A stretch of DNA of 64,000 nucleotides, from NCBI RefSeq assembly GCF_001524445.2, contig NZ_CP013417.1:1612001-1676000 (forward strand). Reading direction: 5' to 3'. This document shows positions 28,491 through 39,044 of the stretch, piece by piece (position 1 is the first letter of the stretch; the number at the start of each line of letters is the position of its first letter). A program made the position numbers and the translations under genes. The notes beneath the pieces were generated by a model. That model had not been told where the DNA came from, did no database searches, and was given only the letters and a program-made list of their open reading frames with translations. Origin of the DNA: Burkholderia savannae. GTDB taxonomy: Bacteria; Pseudomonadota; Gammaproteobacteria; Burkholderiales; Burkholderiaceae.

Positions 28491-31400
28491 ATGGCTCACT
28501 TCTCGTGTTTTCCCGGTGCTTCGGCGCTTTCCGATTTCCGTCAAACCCGCCTGCTCGACGCGCTCAAGCAAATCGACGGCGACATCGTCGCGATCCGCGG
28601 CCAGTATCTGCATTTCGTCAACGCGCACGAGCCGCTCGCGGCGGACGACAACGCGCGCATCGACGCGCTGATGCACTACGGCGCGCCGTTCGAGCCGGCC
28701 GCCGAGAAGGGCGCGACCGAGACCTTCGTCGTGCTGCCGCGCTTCGGCACCGTGTCGCCGTGGGCGAGCAAGGCGACCGACATCGCGCAGCACTGCGGCC
28801 TCGCGCGCGTGCGCCGGATCGAGCGCGGGATCGAGTTCACGGTGACCCTGAAGGCGGGCATCCTCGGCGTCGGCGCGAAGAAGGCGCTCGCCGCCGACGC
28901 GCGCGCGGCCGTCGCGGCCGCGCTGCACGACCGGATGACGGAAAGCGTCGTCGGCTCGCGCGACGACGCGCGGCACCTGTTCGACGAGCTGCCGGCCAAG
29001 CCGCTCGCGACGGTCGACGTGCTCGCACAGGGCCGCGGCGCGCTCGAGCGCGCGAACGTCGAACTCGGCCTCGCGCTCGCCGACGACGAGATCGACTACC
29101 TCGTCGACGCGTTCGGCAAGCTCGAGCGCAACCCGACCGACGTCGAGCTGATGATGTTCGCGCAGGCGAACAGCGAGCACTGCCGCCACAAGATCTTCAA
29201 CGCGCAGTGGACGATCGACGGGCAAGAACAGGACATGTCGCTCTTCGCGATGATCCGCAACACCGAGAAGCTGAGCCCGCAAGGCACGATCGTCGCGTAT
29301 TCGGACAATTCGTCGATCATGATGGGCGCGCGGGCGGAGCGCTGGTTCCCGCGCGGCGCGAACGCGGCCGGCGAGCCCGGCGAGCGCTACGGCCGCCACA
29401 CCGAGCTCACGCACACGCTGATGAAGGTCGAGACGCACAACCACCCGACCGCGATCTCGCCGTTCCCGGGCGCGGCGACCGGCGCGGGCGGCGAGATTCG
29501 CGACGAGGGCGCGACGGGCCGCGGCGCGCGTCCGAAGGCGGGCCTCGCGGGCTTCACGGTGTCGAACCTCGACCTGCCGGGCGCACGCCAGCCGTGGGAA
29601 AACGCACGCGACGCCGCGCAGCCCGTCGGCGAGCGCGACGCGAGCGAGCAGCATGCGCCGTACGGCCGCCCCGACCGCATCGCGTCGCCGCTTTCGATCA
29701 TGATCGACGGCCCGCTCGGCGGCGCCGCGTTCAACAACGAATTCGGCCGCCCGAACCTCGGCGGCTACTTCCGCGTGTACGAGCAGAACGTCGGCGGCCA
29801 GGTGCGCGGCTATCACAAGCCGATCATGATCGCGGGCGGCATCGGCAACATCGCCGACCAGCACACGCACAAGCACGACGTGCCGGCCGGCTCCCTGCTG
29901 ATCCAGATCGGCGGCCCCGGCATGCGCATCGGCATGGGCGGCGGCGCGGCGAGCTCGATGGCCACGGGCGCGAACACGGCCGAGCTCGACTTCGATTCGG
30001 TGCAGCGCGGCAACCCGGAAATCGAGCGGCGCGCGCAGGAAGTGATCAACGGCTGCTGGCAGCTCGGCGATCAAAACCCGATCCTCAGCATTCATGACGT
30101 CGGCGCGGGCGGCCTGTCGAACGCGTTTCCCGAAATCGTCGACGGCGCGGGCAAGGGCGCGCGCTTCGAGCTGCGCAAGGTCGCGCTCGAGGAGTCGGGC
30201 CTGTCGCCGCGCGAGATCTGGTCGAACGAGGCGCAGGAGCGCTACGTGCTGGCGATCGCGCCGGCGGACCTGCCGCGCTTCGAGGCGATCTGCGCGCGCG
30301 AGCGCTGCCCGTTCTCGGTGGTCGGCGTCGCGACCGACGAGCGCCAGCTTCAACTCGTCGACGACGAGGCGGCGGGCGCGGCCGAATATCCGGTCGACAT
30401 GCCGATGGAAGTGCTGCTCGGCAAGCCGCCGCGCATGCACCGCGACGTGGCGCGCGTCGCCGTCGAGCGCGCGGGCGTCGACGTGACGGGCATGTCGCTT
30501 GCCGACGTCGCGCGCGACGTGCTGAAGCACCCGACCGTCGCGAGCAAGTCGTTCCTCATCACGATCGGCGACCGGACCGTCGGCGGCACGTCGGTGCGCG
30601 ACCAGATGGTCGGCCCGTGGCAGGTGCCCGTCGCCGATTGCGCGATCACCGCGCTCGACTACGCGGGCTTCAGCGGCGAAGCGATGACGATGGCCGAGCG
30701 CACGCCGCTCGCCGTGATCGACGCGCCCGCGTCCGGCCGGATGGCGGTCGGCGAGGCGATCACGAACATCGCCGCCGCGCCGATCGCGTCGCTCGACAAG
30801 CTGAAGCTGTCCGCGAACTGGATGGCCGCGTGCGGCACCGAAGGCGAGGACGCGAAGCTCTTCGACACCGTGAAGGCGATCGGCATGGAGCTGTGCCCCG
30901 CGCTCGGCATCGGCATTCCGGTCGGCAAGGATTCGCTGTCGATGAAGACGAAGTGGGACGAGAGCGGCGTCGCGAAGGAAGTGGTCGCGCCGGTGTCGCT
31001 GATCATCTCGGCGTTCGCGCCCGTCGACGACGTGCGCCGCCATCTGACGCCGCAACTGCGCCGCGTCGCGGAAGTCGGCGCGAGCGCGCTGATCGCGATC
31101 GATCTCGGCCGCGGCAAGAACCGTCTCGGCGGCAGCATTCTCGCGCAGGTCTCGCAGCAGGTCGGCGACGCGACGCCCGACGTCGACGATCCGCAAGACC
31201 TGAAGCGCTTCTTCGCGGCGATCCAGGCGCTGAACGCGCAGGGCCTGCTGCTCGCGTACCACGACCGCTCGGACGGCGGCCTGTGGGCGACCGTCTGCGA
31301 AATGGCGTTCGCGGGGCACGCGGGCGTGTCGCTGAACGTCGACATGCTGACGCTCGATGCGCAGCACGAATCCGACTACGGCGACGCGAAGGACTGGGCG

Positions 31401-32561
31401 AAGCAGACGAGCGGCCGCCGCGAGGACCGCACGATTCGCGCGCTCTTCTCCGAAGAGCTCGGCGCGGTCGTCCAGGTGCGCGCGGCGGACCGCGACGCGG
31501 TGCTCGGCGCGCTGCGCGAGCACGGCCTGTCCGCGTGCTCGCACGTGATCGGCGCGGTCAACGAGACCGACGCGATCGAGGTGTACCGCGACGCGAAGAA
31601 GATCTACGAAGCGCCGCGCGTCGAGCTGCAGCGCGCGTGGGCCGAAGTGAGCTGGCGGATCGCGCGGCTGCGCGACAATCCGGCCGGCGCGGACGCCGAA
31701 TACGACGCGATCCTCGACGCCGAAGATCCGGGCCTCGCGCCCGTGCTGACGTTCGATCCGGCGGAGGATGTCGCCGCGCCGTTCATCGCGACGGGCGCGC
31801 GTCCGCGCGTCGCGATCCTGCGCGAGCAGGGCGTGAACTCGCATCTCGAAACCGCGTACGCGTTCGATCGCGCGGGTTTCGACGCGCACGACGTTCACAT
31901 GAGCGATCTGCTCGCGGGCCGCGCGACGCTCGCCGATTTCGCGGGCGCGGTCGCCTGCGGCGGCTTCTCGTACGGCGACGTGCTGGGCGCGGGCGAGGGC
32001 TGGGCGAAGACGATCCGCTTCAACGACAAGCTCGCCGACATGTTCGCCGCGTTCTTCGCGCGTCCCGACACGTTTGCGCTCGGCATCTGCAACGGCTGCC
32101 AGATGATGTCGAGCCTCGCGTCGATGATCCCGGGCGCACAGGCTTGGCCGAAGTTCACGCGCAACAAGTCCGAGCAGTTCGAGGCGCGCTTCTCGTTCGT
32201 CGAAGTGCAAAGCTCGCCGTCGATCTTCTTCGCCGGCATGGAGGGCTCGCGGATTCCGGTTGCGGTCGCGCACGGCGAAGGCTTCGCTGATTTCTCGCAG
32301 CAGGGCGATCAAAGCCGCGTCGCGATTGCGATGCGCTACGTCGATCATCGCGGCAACGCGACCGAGCGCTATCCGTTCAACCCGAACGGCTCGCCTGCCG
32401 GCATCACGTCGGTGACGACGGCGGACGGCCGCTTCACGGTGCTGATGCCGCACATGGAGCGCGTCCATCGCACGGTGACGATGAGCTGGCATCCGGAAGG
32501 CTGGGGCGAAGCGAGCCCGTGGCTGCGCGTGTTCCGCAACGCGCGCCGCTGGCTCGGCTGA
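28491..32561 (+). CDS. purL: phosphoribosylformylglycinamidine synthase (FGAM synthase, large single-chain form)
   Basis: 1356-residue enzyme of de novo purine synthesis that converts FGAR, ATP and glutamine to FGAM. It is the gamma-proteobacterial/eukaryotic-type fusion with a PurS-like N-terminal domain, a linker ([12 protein letters not shown] region), two AIRS/PurM-like halves and a C-terminal glutaminase. Key blocks include [33 protein letters not shown] (ATP/Mg site), [14 protein letters not shown], and KDSLSMKT. The glutaminase nucleophile is Cys1200 in [10 protein letters not shown], with [10 protein letters not shown] bearing the His. The ATG at 28491 is the first consistent with the family N-terminus. 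It stands alone under its own promoter. Confidence 0.98.
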   Translation: MAHFSCFPGASALSDFRQTRLLDALKQIDGDIVAIRGQYLHFVNAHEPLAADDNARIDALMHYGAPFEPAAEKGATETFVVLPRFGTVSPWASKATDIAQHCGLARVRRIERGIEFTVTLKAGILGVGAKKALAADARAAVAAALHDRMTESVVGSRDDARHLFDELPAKPLATVDVLAQGRGALERANVELGLALADDEIDYLVDAFGKLERNPTDVELMMFAQANSEHCRHKIFNAQWTIDGQEQDMSLFAMIRNTEKLSPQGTIVAYSDNSSIMMGARAERWFPRGANAAGEPGERYGRHTELTHTLMKVETHNHPTAISPFPGAATGAGGEIRDEGATGRGARPKAGLAGFTVSNLDLPGARQPWENARDAAQPVGERDASEQHAPYGRPDRIASPLSIMIDGPLGGAAFNNEFGRPNLGGYFRVYEQNVGGQVRGYHKPIMIAGGIGNIADQHTHKHDVPAGSLLIQIGGPGMRIGMGGGAASSMATGANTAELDFDSVQRGNPEIERRAQEVINGCWQLGDQNPILSIHDVGAGGLSNAFPEIVDGAGKGARFELRKVALEESGLSPREIWSNEAQERYVLAIAPADLPRFEAICARERCPFSVVGVATDERQLQLVDDEAAGAAEYPVDMPMEVLLGKPPRMHRDVARVAVERAGVDVTGMSLADVARDVLKHPTVASKSFLITIGDRTVGGTSVRDQMVGPWQVPVADCAITALDYAGFSGEAMTMAERTPLAVIDAPASGRMAVGEAITNIAAAPIASLDKLKLSANWMAACGTEGEDAKLFDTVKAIGMELCPALGIGIPVGKDSLSMKTKWDESGVAKEVVAPVSLIISAFAPVDDVRRHLTPQLRRVAEVGASALIAIDLGRGKNRLGGSILAQVSQQVGDATPDVDDPQDLKRFFAAIQALNAQGLLLAYHDRSDGGLWATVCEMAFAGHAGVSLNVDMLTLDAQHESDYGDAKDWAKQTSGRREDRTIRALFSEELGAVVQVRAADRDAVLGALREHGLSACSHVIGAVNETDAIEVYRDAKKIYEAPRVELQRAWAEVSWRIARLRDNPAGADAEYDAILDAEDPGLAPVLTFDPAEDVAAPFIATGARPRVAILREQGVNSHLETAYAFDRAGFDAHDVHMSDLLAGRATLADFAGAVACGGFSYGDVLGAGEGWAKTIRFNDKLADMFAAFFARPDTFALGICNGCQMMSSLASMIPGAQAWPKFTRNKSEQFEARFSFVEVQSSPSIFFAGMEGSRIPVAVAHGEGFADFSQQGDQSRVAIAMRYVDHRGNATERYPFNPNGSPAGITSVTTADGRFTVLMPHMERVHRTVTMSWHPEGWGEASPWLRVFRNARRWLG

Positions 32562-32603
32562 CGCGATGACGATCGGCCCGCAGCCGGCCGGCGCCGCCAC
32601 GCC

Positions 32604-33104
32604 GTCACGCCGCGCGACGAGCGCGCGGCCGACGTCGAGGCGATCGCCGGCGTGATCGCCGCCGCATTCGCGGGCGAGCCACACGGCGGACAGTTCGAGC
32701 GGCGCATCGTCGATGCGCTGCGCGCGGACGGGTGCCTGAGCGTATCGCTCGTCGCGCAGCGCGAGCGTCGCATCGTCGGCCACGTCGCGTTTTCGCCGGT
32801 GACGATCGGCGCGAGGCGCGCTGGCTGGTACGGGCTCGCGCCGCTTGCGGTGCTGCCCGGCTGCCAGCGGCAGGGCATCGGCGCGAAACTGGTGCGCACC
32901 GGCCTCGATGCGCTGCGGCGCATCGGCGCGCGCGGGTGCGTCGTGCTGGGCGATCCCGCCTATTACGCGCGCTTCGGCTTCGGGCCGGCGGGCGACATCG
33001 CGTTTCCGCACGCGCCGCCCGAATACCTGACGGCGTTGTCGTTCGACGACGCCATGCCGCGCCCGGCGGGCGAAGTCCGGTATCACGCGTCGTTCTACGC
33101 GTAA
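32604..33104 (+). CDS. GNAT N-acetyltransferase (YhbS-like), 5' end uncertain
   Basis: The product resembles YhbS-type GNAT acetyltransferases: LVAQRERRIVGHVAFSPVTI (strands 3-4), GLAPLAVLPGCQRQGIGAKLVRTGLDAL (acetyl-CoA motif A, Q/RxxGxG/A), GDPAYYARFGFGPA (motif B). The first usable start is a GTG at 32652, giving 150 residues, but the reading frame upstream to about 32604 already encodes the expected first strand/helix (VTPRDERAADVEAIAGV) with no start codon before a stop at 32559. An ATG at 32566 with MTI lies in another frame. Hence either initiation is internal or a one-base indel near 32570-32603 has broken the 5' end. Start coordinate marks where similarity begins. Five bases after purL. 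Confidence 0.65.
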   Translation, partial: VTPRDERAADVEAIAGVIAAAFAGEPHGGQFERRIVDALRADGCLSVSLVAQRERRIVGHVAFSPVTIGARRAGWYGLAPLAVLPGCQRQGIGAKLVRTGLDALRRIGARGCVVLGDPAYYARFGFGPAGDIAFPHAPPEYLTALSFDDAMPRPAGEVRYHASFYA

Positions 33105-33174
33105 CGGCACGCGAGCGCGCGGGCGCGCCGCACATGCCGCTCGTCGGCTCGGCAATCCGGCGCTCTCGCGCGGA

Positions 33175-33206
33175 CAAAAAGAAAGCCGCTCCGAGGAGCG
33201 GCTTTC
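33175..33206 (-). terminator. rho-independent terminator of the selO-msrB-yciB-bolA-ppiC strand
   Basis: 10-bp perfect stem GAAAGCCGCT / AGCGGCTTTC with 6-nt loop. Read on the minus strand it is followed by TTTTTG, 22 bp beyond the parvulin stop codon. The right-hand TCTCG makes it weak for the plus strand. Confidence 0.85.
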
Positions 33207-33228
33207 TCGTATCCGGCGCGATGCGGCG

Positions 33229-34008
33229 TTACTGGATCTTCGCCTGCTGACGCAGGCCTTCCTCGAACGCCTGCAGCTTCTGCTGGACCATCTGCTGCGC
33301 GATCTGCTGCTTGACCTGCTCGAACGGCGGCGGCGTGATGCTGCGGATGTCGTCGACGCGGATGATGTGCCAGCCGAACTGCGTCTTCACCGGCGTATCC
33401 GTCATCTGGCCTTTTTGCAACTGCTGCGCGGCCGCCGCGAATTCCGGCACGTACGCCTTCGGATCGGACCAGTCGAGATCGCCGCCGTTCTTCGCCGAGC
33501 CCGGGTCCTTCGAGTATTGCTTCGCGAGATCCTCGAACTTCGCGCCGCCCTTGATCTTCGCGATCAGGTCCTTCGCCTGTTGCTCGTTTTCGACGAGAAT
33601 GTGGTGCAGGTGATATTCGCGGCCGGCCGCGTTTTTCACGAGCTCGTCGTAGCGTGCCTTCAGTTCGGCGTCGCTCGGCTGGTTCTTCTTCAGGAAATCT
33701 TCGATCAGCGCGCGCAGCACGGCGGTCTGCTGCGCGACGACGATCTGCGCCTTCACGTCAGGACGATTCGGAATGCCGCGCTTGATCGCCTCCTGCATCA
33801 GGATCTCGCGATTGACGAGCTCCTGGCGCACCGCCTGCTCCAGCTGCGGCGTGTCCTGCTGACCTTGCTGGACGAGCTGCGCGATCATCGCGTCGGCGCG
33901 CGACTTCGGAATCGGCGTGCCGTTCACGACGGCGATGTTCTGGGCGAAAGCCGGAGCGGCCGCGAGAGCGGCTGCCGCGGCCCACAGGCGGGGAAATTTC
34001 AGGATCAT
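33229..34008 (-). CDS. periplasmic parvulin-type peptidyl-prolyl isomerase (PrsA/PpiC-like)
   Basis: 259 residues with a signal peptide (MILKFPRLWAAAAALAAAPAFAQ), then a SurA-like N-terminal helix region (VNGTPIPKSRADAMIAQLVQQG) and a rotamase domain at about 130-225: YHLHHILVENEQQAKDLIAKIKGGAKFEDLAKQYSKDPGS, KNGGDLDWSDPKAYVPEF, VKTQFGWHIIRVDD. The Gln-rich C-terminal helix (FEQVKQQIAQQMVQQKLQAF) may pack on the N-domain. It helps fold exported proteins. Last gene of a minus-strand unit after yciB and bolA, 24 bp behind bolA, followed by a terminator. Confidence 0.92.
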   Translation of the reverse strand: MILKFPRLWAAAAALAAAPAFAQNIAVVNGTPIPKSRADAMIAQLVQQGQQDTPQLEQAVRQELVNREILMQEAIKRGIPNRPDVKAQIVVAQQTAVLRALIEDFLKKNQPSDAELKARYDELVKNAAGREYHLHHILVENEQQAKDLIAKIKGGAKFEDLAKQYSKDPGSAKNGGDLDWSDPKAYVPEFAAAAQQLQKGQMTDTPVKTQFGWHIIRVDDIRSITPPPFEQVKQQIAQQMVQQKLQAFEEGLRQQAKIQ

Positions 34009-34032
34009 CGGGAAGTTCCTAATGAGGCGGAC

Positions 34033-34353
34033 TTATTGAGAACGGGAAGGCGCTGGATATTCTTCTGGCGTGTACGCAACGATCGCAAGCGCGTGGATGC
34101 CGCGTTGCATCGCATCGGCGAGCGCATCATACACCAGCCGGTGCCGCGCGACGCGGCTCTTGCCGGCGAACGCGGCCGACACGATCGTGACCGTGTAGTG
34201 GCCGCCCGAGGCGGCGCCCGCGTGGCCCGCGTGCTGCGCGCTGTCGTCGCGCACGTCGATCGATTCGGGCGCGAGCGCGGCGGATAGACGCGCCTCGATG
34301 AGCGCGATGCGCTCGGCAGGTGTCGCGTAGAGGAAGGTCTCGCTCATCGTCAT
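34033..34353 (-). CDS. bolA: BolA-family protein
   Basis: About 106 residues with the BolA fold: [17 protein letters not shown] helix, [28 protein letters not shown] (the conserved strand-loop-helix with the R-H-R/V block), and [14 protein letters not shown] at the C-terminus. The conserved histidine of the RHR block, a possible Fe-S ligand with monothiol glutaredoxins, is present. Two starts are possible: the ATG at 34353 overlaps the yciB stop as ATGA, and one two codons later has a better-spaced AAGGA. Translational coupling to yciB is likely. Role: Fe-S trafficking or morphology/stress regulation. Confidence 0.88.
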   Translation of the reverse strand: MTMSETFLYATPAERIALIEARLSAALAPESIDVRDDSAQHAGHAGAASGGHYTVTIVSAAFAGKSRVARHRLVYDALADAMQRGIHALAIVAYTPEEYPAPSRSQ

Positions 34354-34880
34354 TCGTCCTTCAGGTATTTCGCGAGCCAGAGGCTTTGCAGGATCACGAA
34401 GACGACGATCGCGCCCGTCGTGCCGAACAGCTTGAAGTTGACCCACTGTGATTCGGTGAAATTGCGCACGACGTACAGGTTCGTCACGCCGAGCGCCGCG
34501 AAGAACGCGGCCCAGGCGAGGTTCAGCTTGTCCCAGACCGGTTCGGGCAGCGTCAGCTGCTTGCCCATCATCTTCTCGATCAGGTTCTTGCCGAACACAT
34601 AGCGCGCGGCGCAGAGGCCGGCGGCGAAGAGCCAGTAGAGGACGGTCGGCTTCCACTGGATGAACTTCTCGTCATGCAGCACGAGCGTCGCGCCGCCGAA
34701 CACGACGATCACGCCGAGGCTCACCCACAGCATCGTGTCGACTTTCCGGTGGCGGAACGCGACCCAGGCTACCTGCGCGAGGGTCGCGGCGATCGCGACG
34801 GCCGTCGCGGTGAAAATGCCCCACAGCTTGAAGGCGGCGAAGAACAGAATGATCGGGAACAGATCGAACAGAAATTTCAT
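34350..34880 (-). CDS. yciB: inner-membrane septation protein YciB (IspZ)
   Basis: 176-residue integral membrane protein of the YciB/IspZ family. It starts [37 protein letters not shown] and has about five membrane-spanning helices; [29 protein letters not shown] and [22 protein letters not shown] are characteristic. It links envelope synthesis and cell division machinery in enterobacteria. Its TGA overlaps a bolA start codon. Upstream msrB is 96 bp away on the same strand. Confidence 0.95.
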   Translation of the reverse strand: MKFLFDLFPIILFFAAFKLWGIFTATAVAIAATLAQVAWVAFRHRKVDTMLWVSLGVIVVFGGATLVLHDEKFIQWKPTVLYWLFAAGLCAARYVFGKNLIEKMMGKQLTLPEPVWDKLNLAWAAFFAALGVTNLYVVRNFTESQWVNFKLFGTTGAIVVFVILQSLWLAKYLKDE

Positions 34881-34976
34881 GGTGCTCGCGGCTGCGTGGC
34901 GGGCATGGGGCCCGCCACCGTTGTAGGGACGCCCGTCGCGGCGTGCGCGCAGGCCGGCTCGTCGGCCTGCGCGGGC

Positions 34977-35408
34977 TCATGTCCGCTCGGGTTTAGCCTC
35001 GAAGTTTAACGCAGCCGAGTTGATGCAGTACCGCAATCCGGTTTTGTCGCGCGGGCCGTCCTCGAACACGTGGCCGAGATGCGCGCCGCACTGGTTGCAG
35101 CGCACTTCGACGCGCGTCATTCCGTGCGTGTAGTCCATTTTCTCGTCGATCACCTCGCCGTCGATCGGCTTGAAGTAGCTCGGCCAGCCGCAGCCCGAAT
35201 GATATTTCGCGCCCGATTCGAAGAGCGCGGTGCCGCAGACGACGCAGTGGTAGATCCCCGCGTCCTCGGTATCCGTGTATTCGCCCGTGTGCGGCCGCTC
35301 GGTCGCCGCATGTTGCGTGACTTCGTATTGCAGCGGCGTGAGGCGGCGGCGTAGCTCGGCGTCATCCTTTTGATACGGATAACGCTTGTCGTCTCGATCT
35401 CCTGACAT
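34977..35408 (-). CDS. msrB: peptide-methionine (R)-S-oxide reductase MsrB
   Basis: 143-residue cytosolic repair enzyme reducing R-methionine sulfoxide in proteins. It contains two zinc CxxC pairs (CVVC near 53-56, CNQC near 104-107), [11 protein letters not shown] as the substrate pocket, the [10 protein letters not shown] block, and the catalytic cysteine in [11 protein letters not shown] near residue 125. No MsrA domain is fused. The ATG at 35408 has AGGAG eight bases upstream; a start eight codons earlier lacks this. It lies between selO and yciB on the same strand, consistent with a redox-stress association. Confidence 0.95.
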   Translation of the reverse strand: MSGDRDDKRYPYQKDDAELRRRLTPLQYEVTQHAATERPHTGEYTDTEDAGIYHCVVCGTALFESGAKYHSGCGWPSYFKPIDGEVIDEKMDYTHGMTRVEVRCNQCGAHLGHVFEDGPRDKTGLRYCINSAALNFEAKPERT

Positions 35409-35493
35409 CTTCGATTCTCCTGATGGATTCATGCGCGACGTCCGCGGCGGCCGTGCGGCGTCGCACGGCACGCGGCGTCACGGCTTGGCGGCG

Positions 35494-37059
35494 TCACGAC
35501 GAGCAGCTCACTTCGAGCGCGCTCGCCCAGTCGGGCGGCAGCGCCGCGTACGCGTCGTGCTCCGGCTGCTCGTCGAATGGGCGGCGCAGCACGGCCGCAA
35601 GGCGCTCGACTTCTGAAAAATCCTTCTCCTTCGCGCGGCGTATCGCCGTTTCCGCGAGATGGTTGCGCAGCACGTATTTCGGATTCGCGAGATTCATCGC
35701 GGCCGCGCGATGCGCGTCGTCGCGCGCTTCGTCCGACAGGCGCGCGCGGTAGAGGTTCGCCCAGCGGTCGAACGCGTCGCGATCGATGAAGAGATCGCGC
35801 ACGGGCGCGTCGCCGCTCGCGTCGTGCTTCGACACGCGCGCGAGGCGGCGGAACGTCAGCGTGAAATCGGCATGGCTCGCATCCATGATCTCGAGCAACT
35901 GGTTCGCGAGCGCCGCGTCGCCTTCTTGCTCGCGCTCGAGGCCGAGCTTCGCGCGCATCGCGCGCTCGAGCGCGGGGCCGAACTGGTCGGGAAAGCGGCC
36001 GAGCACCGCGTGCGCGTCCTCGACCGCACGCTCGGCGCGCGCGTCTTCGTTCGGCGCGTCGCGCTCGAGGCCGAAGAGCGGCAAGAGCGCCTGCGCGAGG
36101 CAGAAGCAGTTCCAGTGCGCGATGCGCGGCTGCATCCGGTACGCGTAGCGGCCGTGCGTGTCCGAGTGGTTGCAGACGTGCTTCGCGTCGAACGCGTCGA
36201 TGAAGCCGAACGGACCGTAGTCGATCGTCACGCCGAGGATCGACATGTTGTCGGTGTTCATCACACCGTGGCAGAAGCCGACCGCCTGCCATTGCGCGAC
36301 GAGCTCGGCGGTGCGCCGCGTCGCTTCGGCGAGCAGCGCGAGATACGGATCGTCGGCGTCGCGGCACGACGGATAGAAGCGCTCGATCACGTGATCGGCG
36401 AGCGCGCGCAGCAGGTCGGGCCGGTCGTTCGCGAAGAAGTGCTCGAAATGGCCGAAGCGCACGAAGCTCTCCGCGACGCGCGTGACGACCGCCGACGTTT
36501 CGATTTCCTCGCGGATCACCGGCTGGTCCGAGCCGATCACGGCGAGCGCGCGCGTCGTCGGAATGCCGAGATGGTGCATCGCCTCCGAGCACAGGAATTC
36601 GCGAATCGACGAGCGCAGCACCGCGCGGCCGTCGCCCATGCGCGAATACGGCGTGCGGCCCGAGCCCTTCAGTTGCAGCTCGTAGCGGCGGCCGTCGTGC
36701 TCGAGCTCGCCGATCGTGAGCGCGCGCCCGTCGCCGAGCTGGCCCGCCCACACGCCGAACTGGTGGCCCGAGTAGACCGATGCGTACGGCAGCGACGCCT
36801 GCGCCCAGTCGCGCGTCGGGTTGCCGCAGAACAGCTCGGCGAAGCCGGGCGCGTCGCGCAGCGCGGGATCGAGGCCGAGCGTGCGCGCCGCGTCGTCGGA
36901 GAAGCCGACGACGTACGGCGCGGGCAGCGGCGCGGCGGGCAGCCGGGTCAGGAAGGCGCCGCCGAGCTGTGCGAACGCGTCGCGGCGCGGCGCGGCGAGC
37001 GTCGCGGCGAGATCGGGGAGAGGGGCGGCCGGTGCGGCTTCGCTTGTGGAAAACGACAT
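35494..37059 (-). CDS. selO: protein adenylyltransferase SelO (YdiU family)
   Basis: 521-residue pseudokinase-fold enzyme that AMPylates proteins. Conserved blocks: [23 protein letters not shown] (residues about 85-110), [35 protein letters not shown] (inverted nucleotide-binding loop), [24 protein letters not shown] (active-site Asn and Asp). The chain ends CSS, with a cysteine where many eukaryotic SelO proteins have selenocysteine. Start at 37059 reads [12 protein letters not shown]. It is divergent from the acyl-CoA ligase and upstream of msrB (85 bp), which supports a role in redox homeostasis. Confidence 0.96.
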   Translation of the reverse strand: MSFSTSEAAPAAPLPDLAATLAAPRRDAFAQLGGAFLTRLPAAPLPAPYVVGFSDDAARTLGLDPALRDAPGFAELFCGNPTRDWAQASLPYASVYSGHQFGVWAGQLGDGRALTIGELEHDGRRYELQLKGSGRTPYSRMGDGRAVLRSSIREFLCSEAMHHLGIPTTRALAVIGSDQPVIREEIETSAVVTRVAESFVRFGHFEHFFANDRPDLLRALADHVIERFYPSCRDADDPYLALLAEATRRTAELVAQWQAVGFCHGVMNTDNMSILGVTIDYGPFGFIDAFDAKHVCNHSDTHGRYAYRMQPRIAHWNCFCLAQALLPLFGLERDAPNEDARAERAVEDAHAVLGRFPDQFGPALERAMRAKLGLEREQEGDAALANQLLEIMDASHADFTLTFRRLARVSKHDASGDAPVRDLFIDRDAFDRWANLYRARLSDEARDDAHRAAAMNLANPKYVLRNHLAETAIRRAKEKDFSEVERLAAVLRRPFDEQPEHDAYAALPPDWASALEVSCSS

Positions 37060-37186
37060 ATTGCTGATCTGTAAGTTAGCCGATATTGTAAGTCCGCGCC
37101 GCGCGGGGCGCTCGGAGCCGCCCGCACGCCGTCGAGCCGTTCGCAGCAGACCGTATCGGAAAAATAATTCAGGGAGAAGGAAAACG

Positions 37187-38827
37187 ATGGGTAAGCCGTT
37201 GCTGGGCCAGATGATGGATATGCCGCTTCTCGTGTCGTCGCTGATCGCGCATGCGGCGCGGCATGCGGGCGACGTCGAGATCGTGTCGCGACGCGTCGAG
37301 GGCGACATTCACCGCTATACCTATCGCGATTGCGAAGCGCGTTCCAAACGGCTCGCGCAGGCGCTGATCCGCCTGGGCGCTGGTGCGGGCGACCGGATTG
37401 GAACGCTCGCGTGGAACGGCTACCGGCACGTCGAGGCGTATTACGGGATCAGCGGGATGGGCGCCGTCTGCCACACGATCAATCCGCGCCTCTTTCCCGA
37501 GCAGATCGCGTACATCGTCAATCACGCCGACGACCAGTACGTGCTGTTCGACCTGACCTTCGCGCCGCTCGTCGACCAGCTCGCGCCGCAATGCCCGAAC
37601 GTGAAGGGCTGGATCGCGATGACGGACGACGCGCACCTGCCGAAGGGCGCGACGCCGTATCTCTGCTACGAAACGCTCGTCGGCGCGCAGAACGGCGATT
37701 ACGCGTGGCCGCTCCTCGACGAGCGGCAGGCGTCGTCGCTCTGCTACACGTCCGGCACGACGGGCCACCCGAAGGGCGCGCTCTATTCGCATCGCTCGAC
37801 GGTGCTGCATGCGTACGGCGCGGCGCTGCCCGACGCGATGGGGCTGTCGTCGCTCGACGCGGCGCTGCCCGTCGTGCCGATGTTCCACGTCAACGCGTGG
37901 GGGCTGCCGTACACGGCGGCGCTCACGGGCGCGAAGCTTGTGCTGCCGGGCAAGGATCTCGACGGCAAGTCGCTGTACGAGCTGATGGAGGCCGAGCGCG
38001 TGACGTTCTCGGCGGGCGTGCCGACGGTGTGGCTCGGCCTGCTCGCGTACATGCGCGAGGCGGGCGTGCGCTTCTCCACGCTCGAGCGCACGGTGATCGG
38101 CGGCTCCGCGTGTCCGCCGTCGATGCTGAAGGCGTTCGAGGACGACTACGACGTGCGGGTGATCCACGCTTGGGGGATGACCGAGCTGTCGCCGCTCGGC
38201 ACGCTGTCCAAGCTCAACTGGGCGCAGTCGCAGCGCGGCGCCGACGAGCAGCGGCGGCTGCTCGAGAAACAGGGCCGGGTGATCTACGGGATCGACATGC
38301 GGATCGTCGGCGAGGACGGCCGCGAGCTGCCGTGGGACGGCGTCGCGTTCGGCGATCTTCAGGTGCGCGGGCCGTGGGTGATCGACCGCTATTTCGGGGG
38401 CGACGCGTCGCCGCTCGTCGACGGCTGGTTTCCGACGGGCGACGTCGCGACGATCGACGCCGACGGCTTCCTGCAGATCACCGACCGCAGCAAGGACGTG
38501 ATCAAGTCGGGCGGCGAGTGGATCAGCTCGATCGACGTCGAGAACGTCGCGGTCGCGCATCCGGCCGTCGCCGAGGCCGCGTGCATCGCATGCGCGCATC
38601 CGAAGTGGACCGAGCGGCCGCTTCTCGTCGTCGTCAGGCGCGCCGGGATGGACGTGACGCGCGAGGAGCTGCTCGCGTTCTACGTCGGCAAGGTCGCGAA
38701 ATGGTGGATTCCGGACGATGTCGCGTTCGTCGACGCGCTGCCGCACACGGCGACGGGCAAGCTGCAAAAGCTCAAGCTGCGCGAGCAGTTCCGGCACCAC
38801 GTGCTGCCGACGGCCGTCGACGCGTAA
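37187..38827 (+). CDS. fatty-acid-CoA ligase (AMP-forming, AlkK-like)
   Basis: 546-residue member of the ANL superfamily, activating a fatty acid to its acyl-CoA via an acyl-adenylate. P-loop: [22 protein letters not shown] at about residues 182-203. A5 motif [14 protein letters not shown] near 326, A7/A8 [31 protein letters not shown] near 420-450, and the catalytic A10 lysine in [16 protein letters not shown] near 525. Its opening [24 protein letters not shown] resembles medium/long-chain AlkK-type ligases. GGGAGAAGG precedes the ATG. It begins a plus-strand beta-oxidation set. Chain-length preference cannot be read. Confidence 0.92.
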   Translation: MGKPLLGQMMDMPLLVSSLIAHAARHAGDVEIVSRRVEGDIHRYTYRDCEARSKRLAQALIRLGAGAGDRIGTLAWNGYRHVEAYYGISGMGAVCHTINPRLFPEQIAYIVNHADDQYVLFDLTFAPLVDQLAPQCPNVKGWIAMTDDAHLPKGATPYLCYETLVGAQNGDYAWPLLDERQASSLCYTSGTTGHPKGALYSHRSTVLHAYGAALPDAMGLSSLDAALPVVPMFHVNAWGLPYTAALTGAKLVLPGKDLDGKSLYELMEAERVTFSAGVPTVWLGLLAYMREAGVRFSTLERTVIGGSACPPSMLKAFEDDYDVRVIHAWGMTELSPLGTLSKLNWAQSQRGADEQRRLLEKQGRVIYGIDMRIVGEDGRELPWDGVAFGDLQVRGPWVIDRYFGGDASPLVDGWFPTGDVATIDADGFLQITDRSKDVIKSGGEWISSIDVENVAVAHPAVAEAACIACAHPKWTERPLLVVVRRAGMDVTREELLAFYVGKVAKWWIPDDVAFVDALPHTATGKLQKLKLREQFRHHVLPTAVDA

Positions 38828-38889
38828 GCGCGCCGGACGACCCGCCCGCCGGCCCGCGCCGGCCGGTCGGGGTGCGGGTCGTCACTAAA

Positions 38890-38919
38890 TTGAACGACCG
38901 TTCTTTTTTGAGGTATCCT
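38890..38919 (+). promoter_or_regulatory. promoter with palindromic operator for the fadB/J-like gene
   Basis: TTGAAC (38890-38895), 18-bp spacer, TATCCT (38914-38919). A palindrome GAACG-AC-CGTTC at 38892-38903 overlaps the -35 and spacer. Short perfect dyads of this kind are common TetR-family operators, and TetR-type repressors control beta-oxidation in many proteobacteria. No TetR gene is in view. Confidence 0.6.
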
Positions 38920-39044
38920 GCCTCTGTTTCTCGGCACTCAGAAAATGGCGCATCGACCGCGCGGCCTTCCGGCCGTTGGCGGACAATGACCGCATCACAG
39001 CTGGCGCCGCCGCACCGGCCGCGCATACGCATGGAGGCAGGCAG

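Noticed and set aside
32566..32655. A separate small gene starting MTIGPQ at 32566
   Set aside because: It is only 29 codons and its Arg/Ser-rich sequence ends at once; more likely the displaced start of the GNAT gene or chance.
28479..33155. A very long open frame (about 1558 codons) on the minus strand, antiparallel to purL and the GNAT gene
   Set aside because: The translation is Arg/Ala/Asp/His rich with no motif and mirrors purL codon structure; it is a shadow caused by high third-position GC. purL itself has full family motifs.
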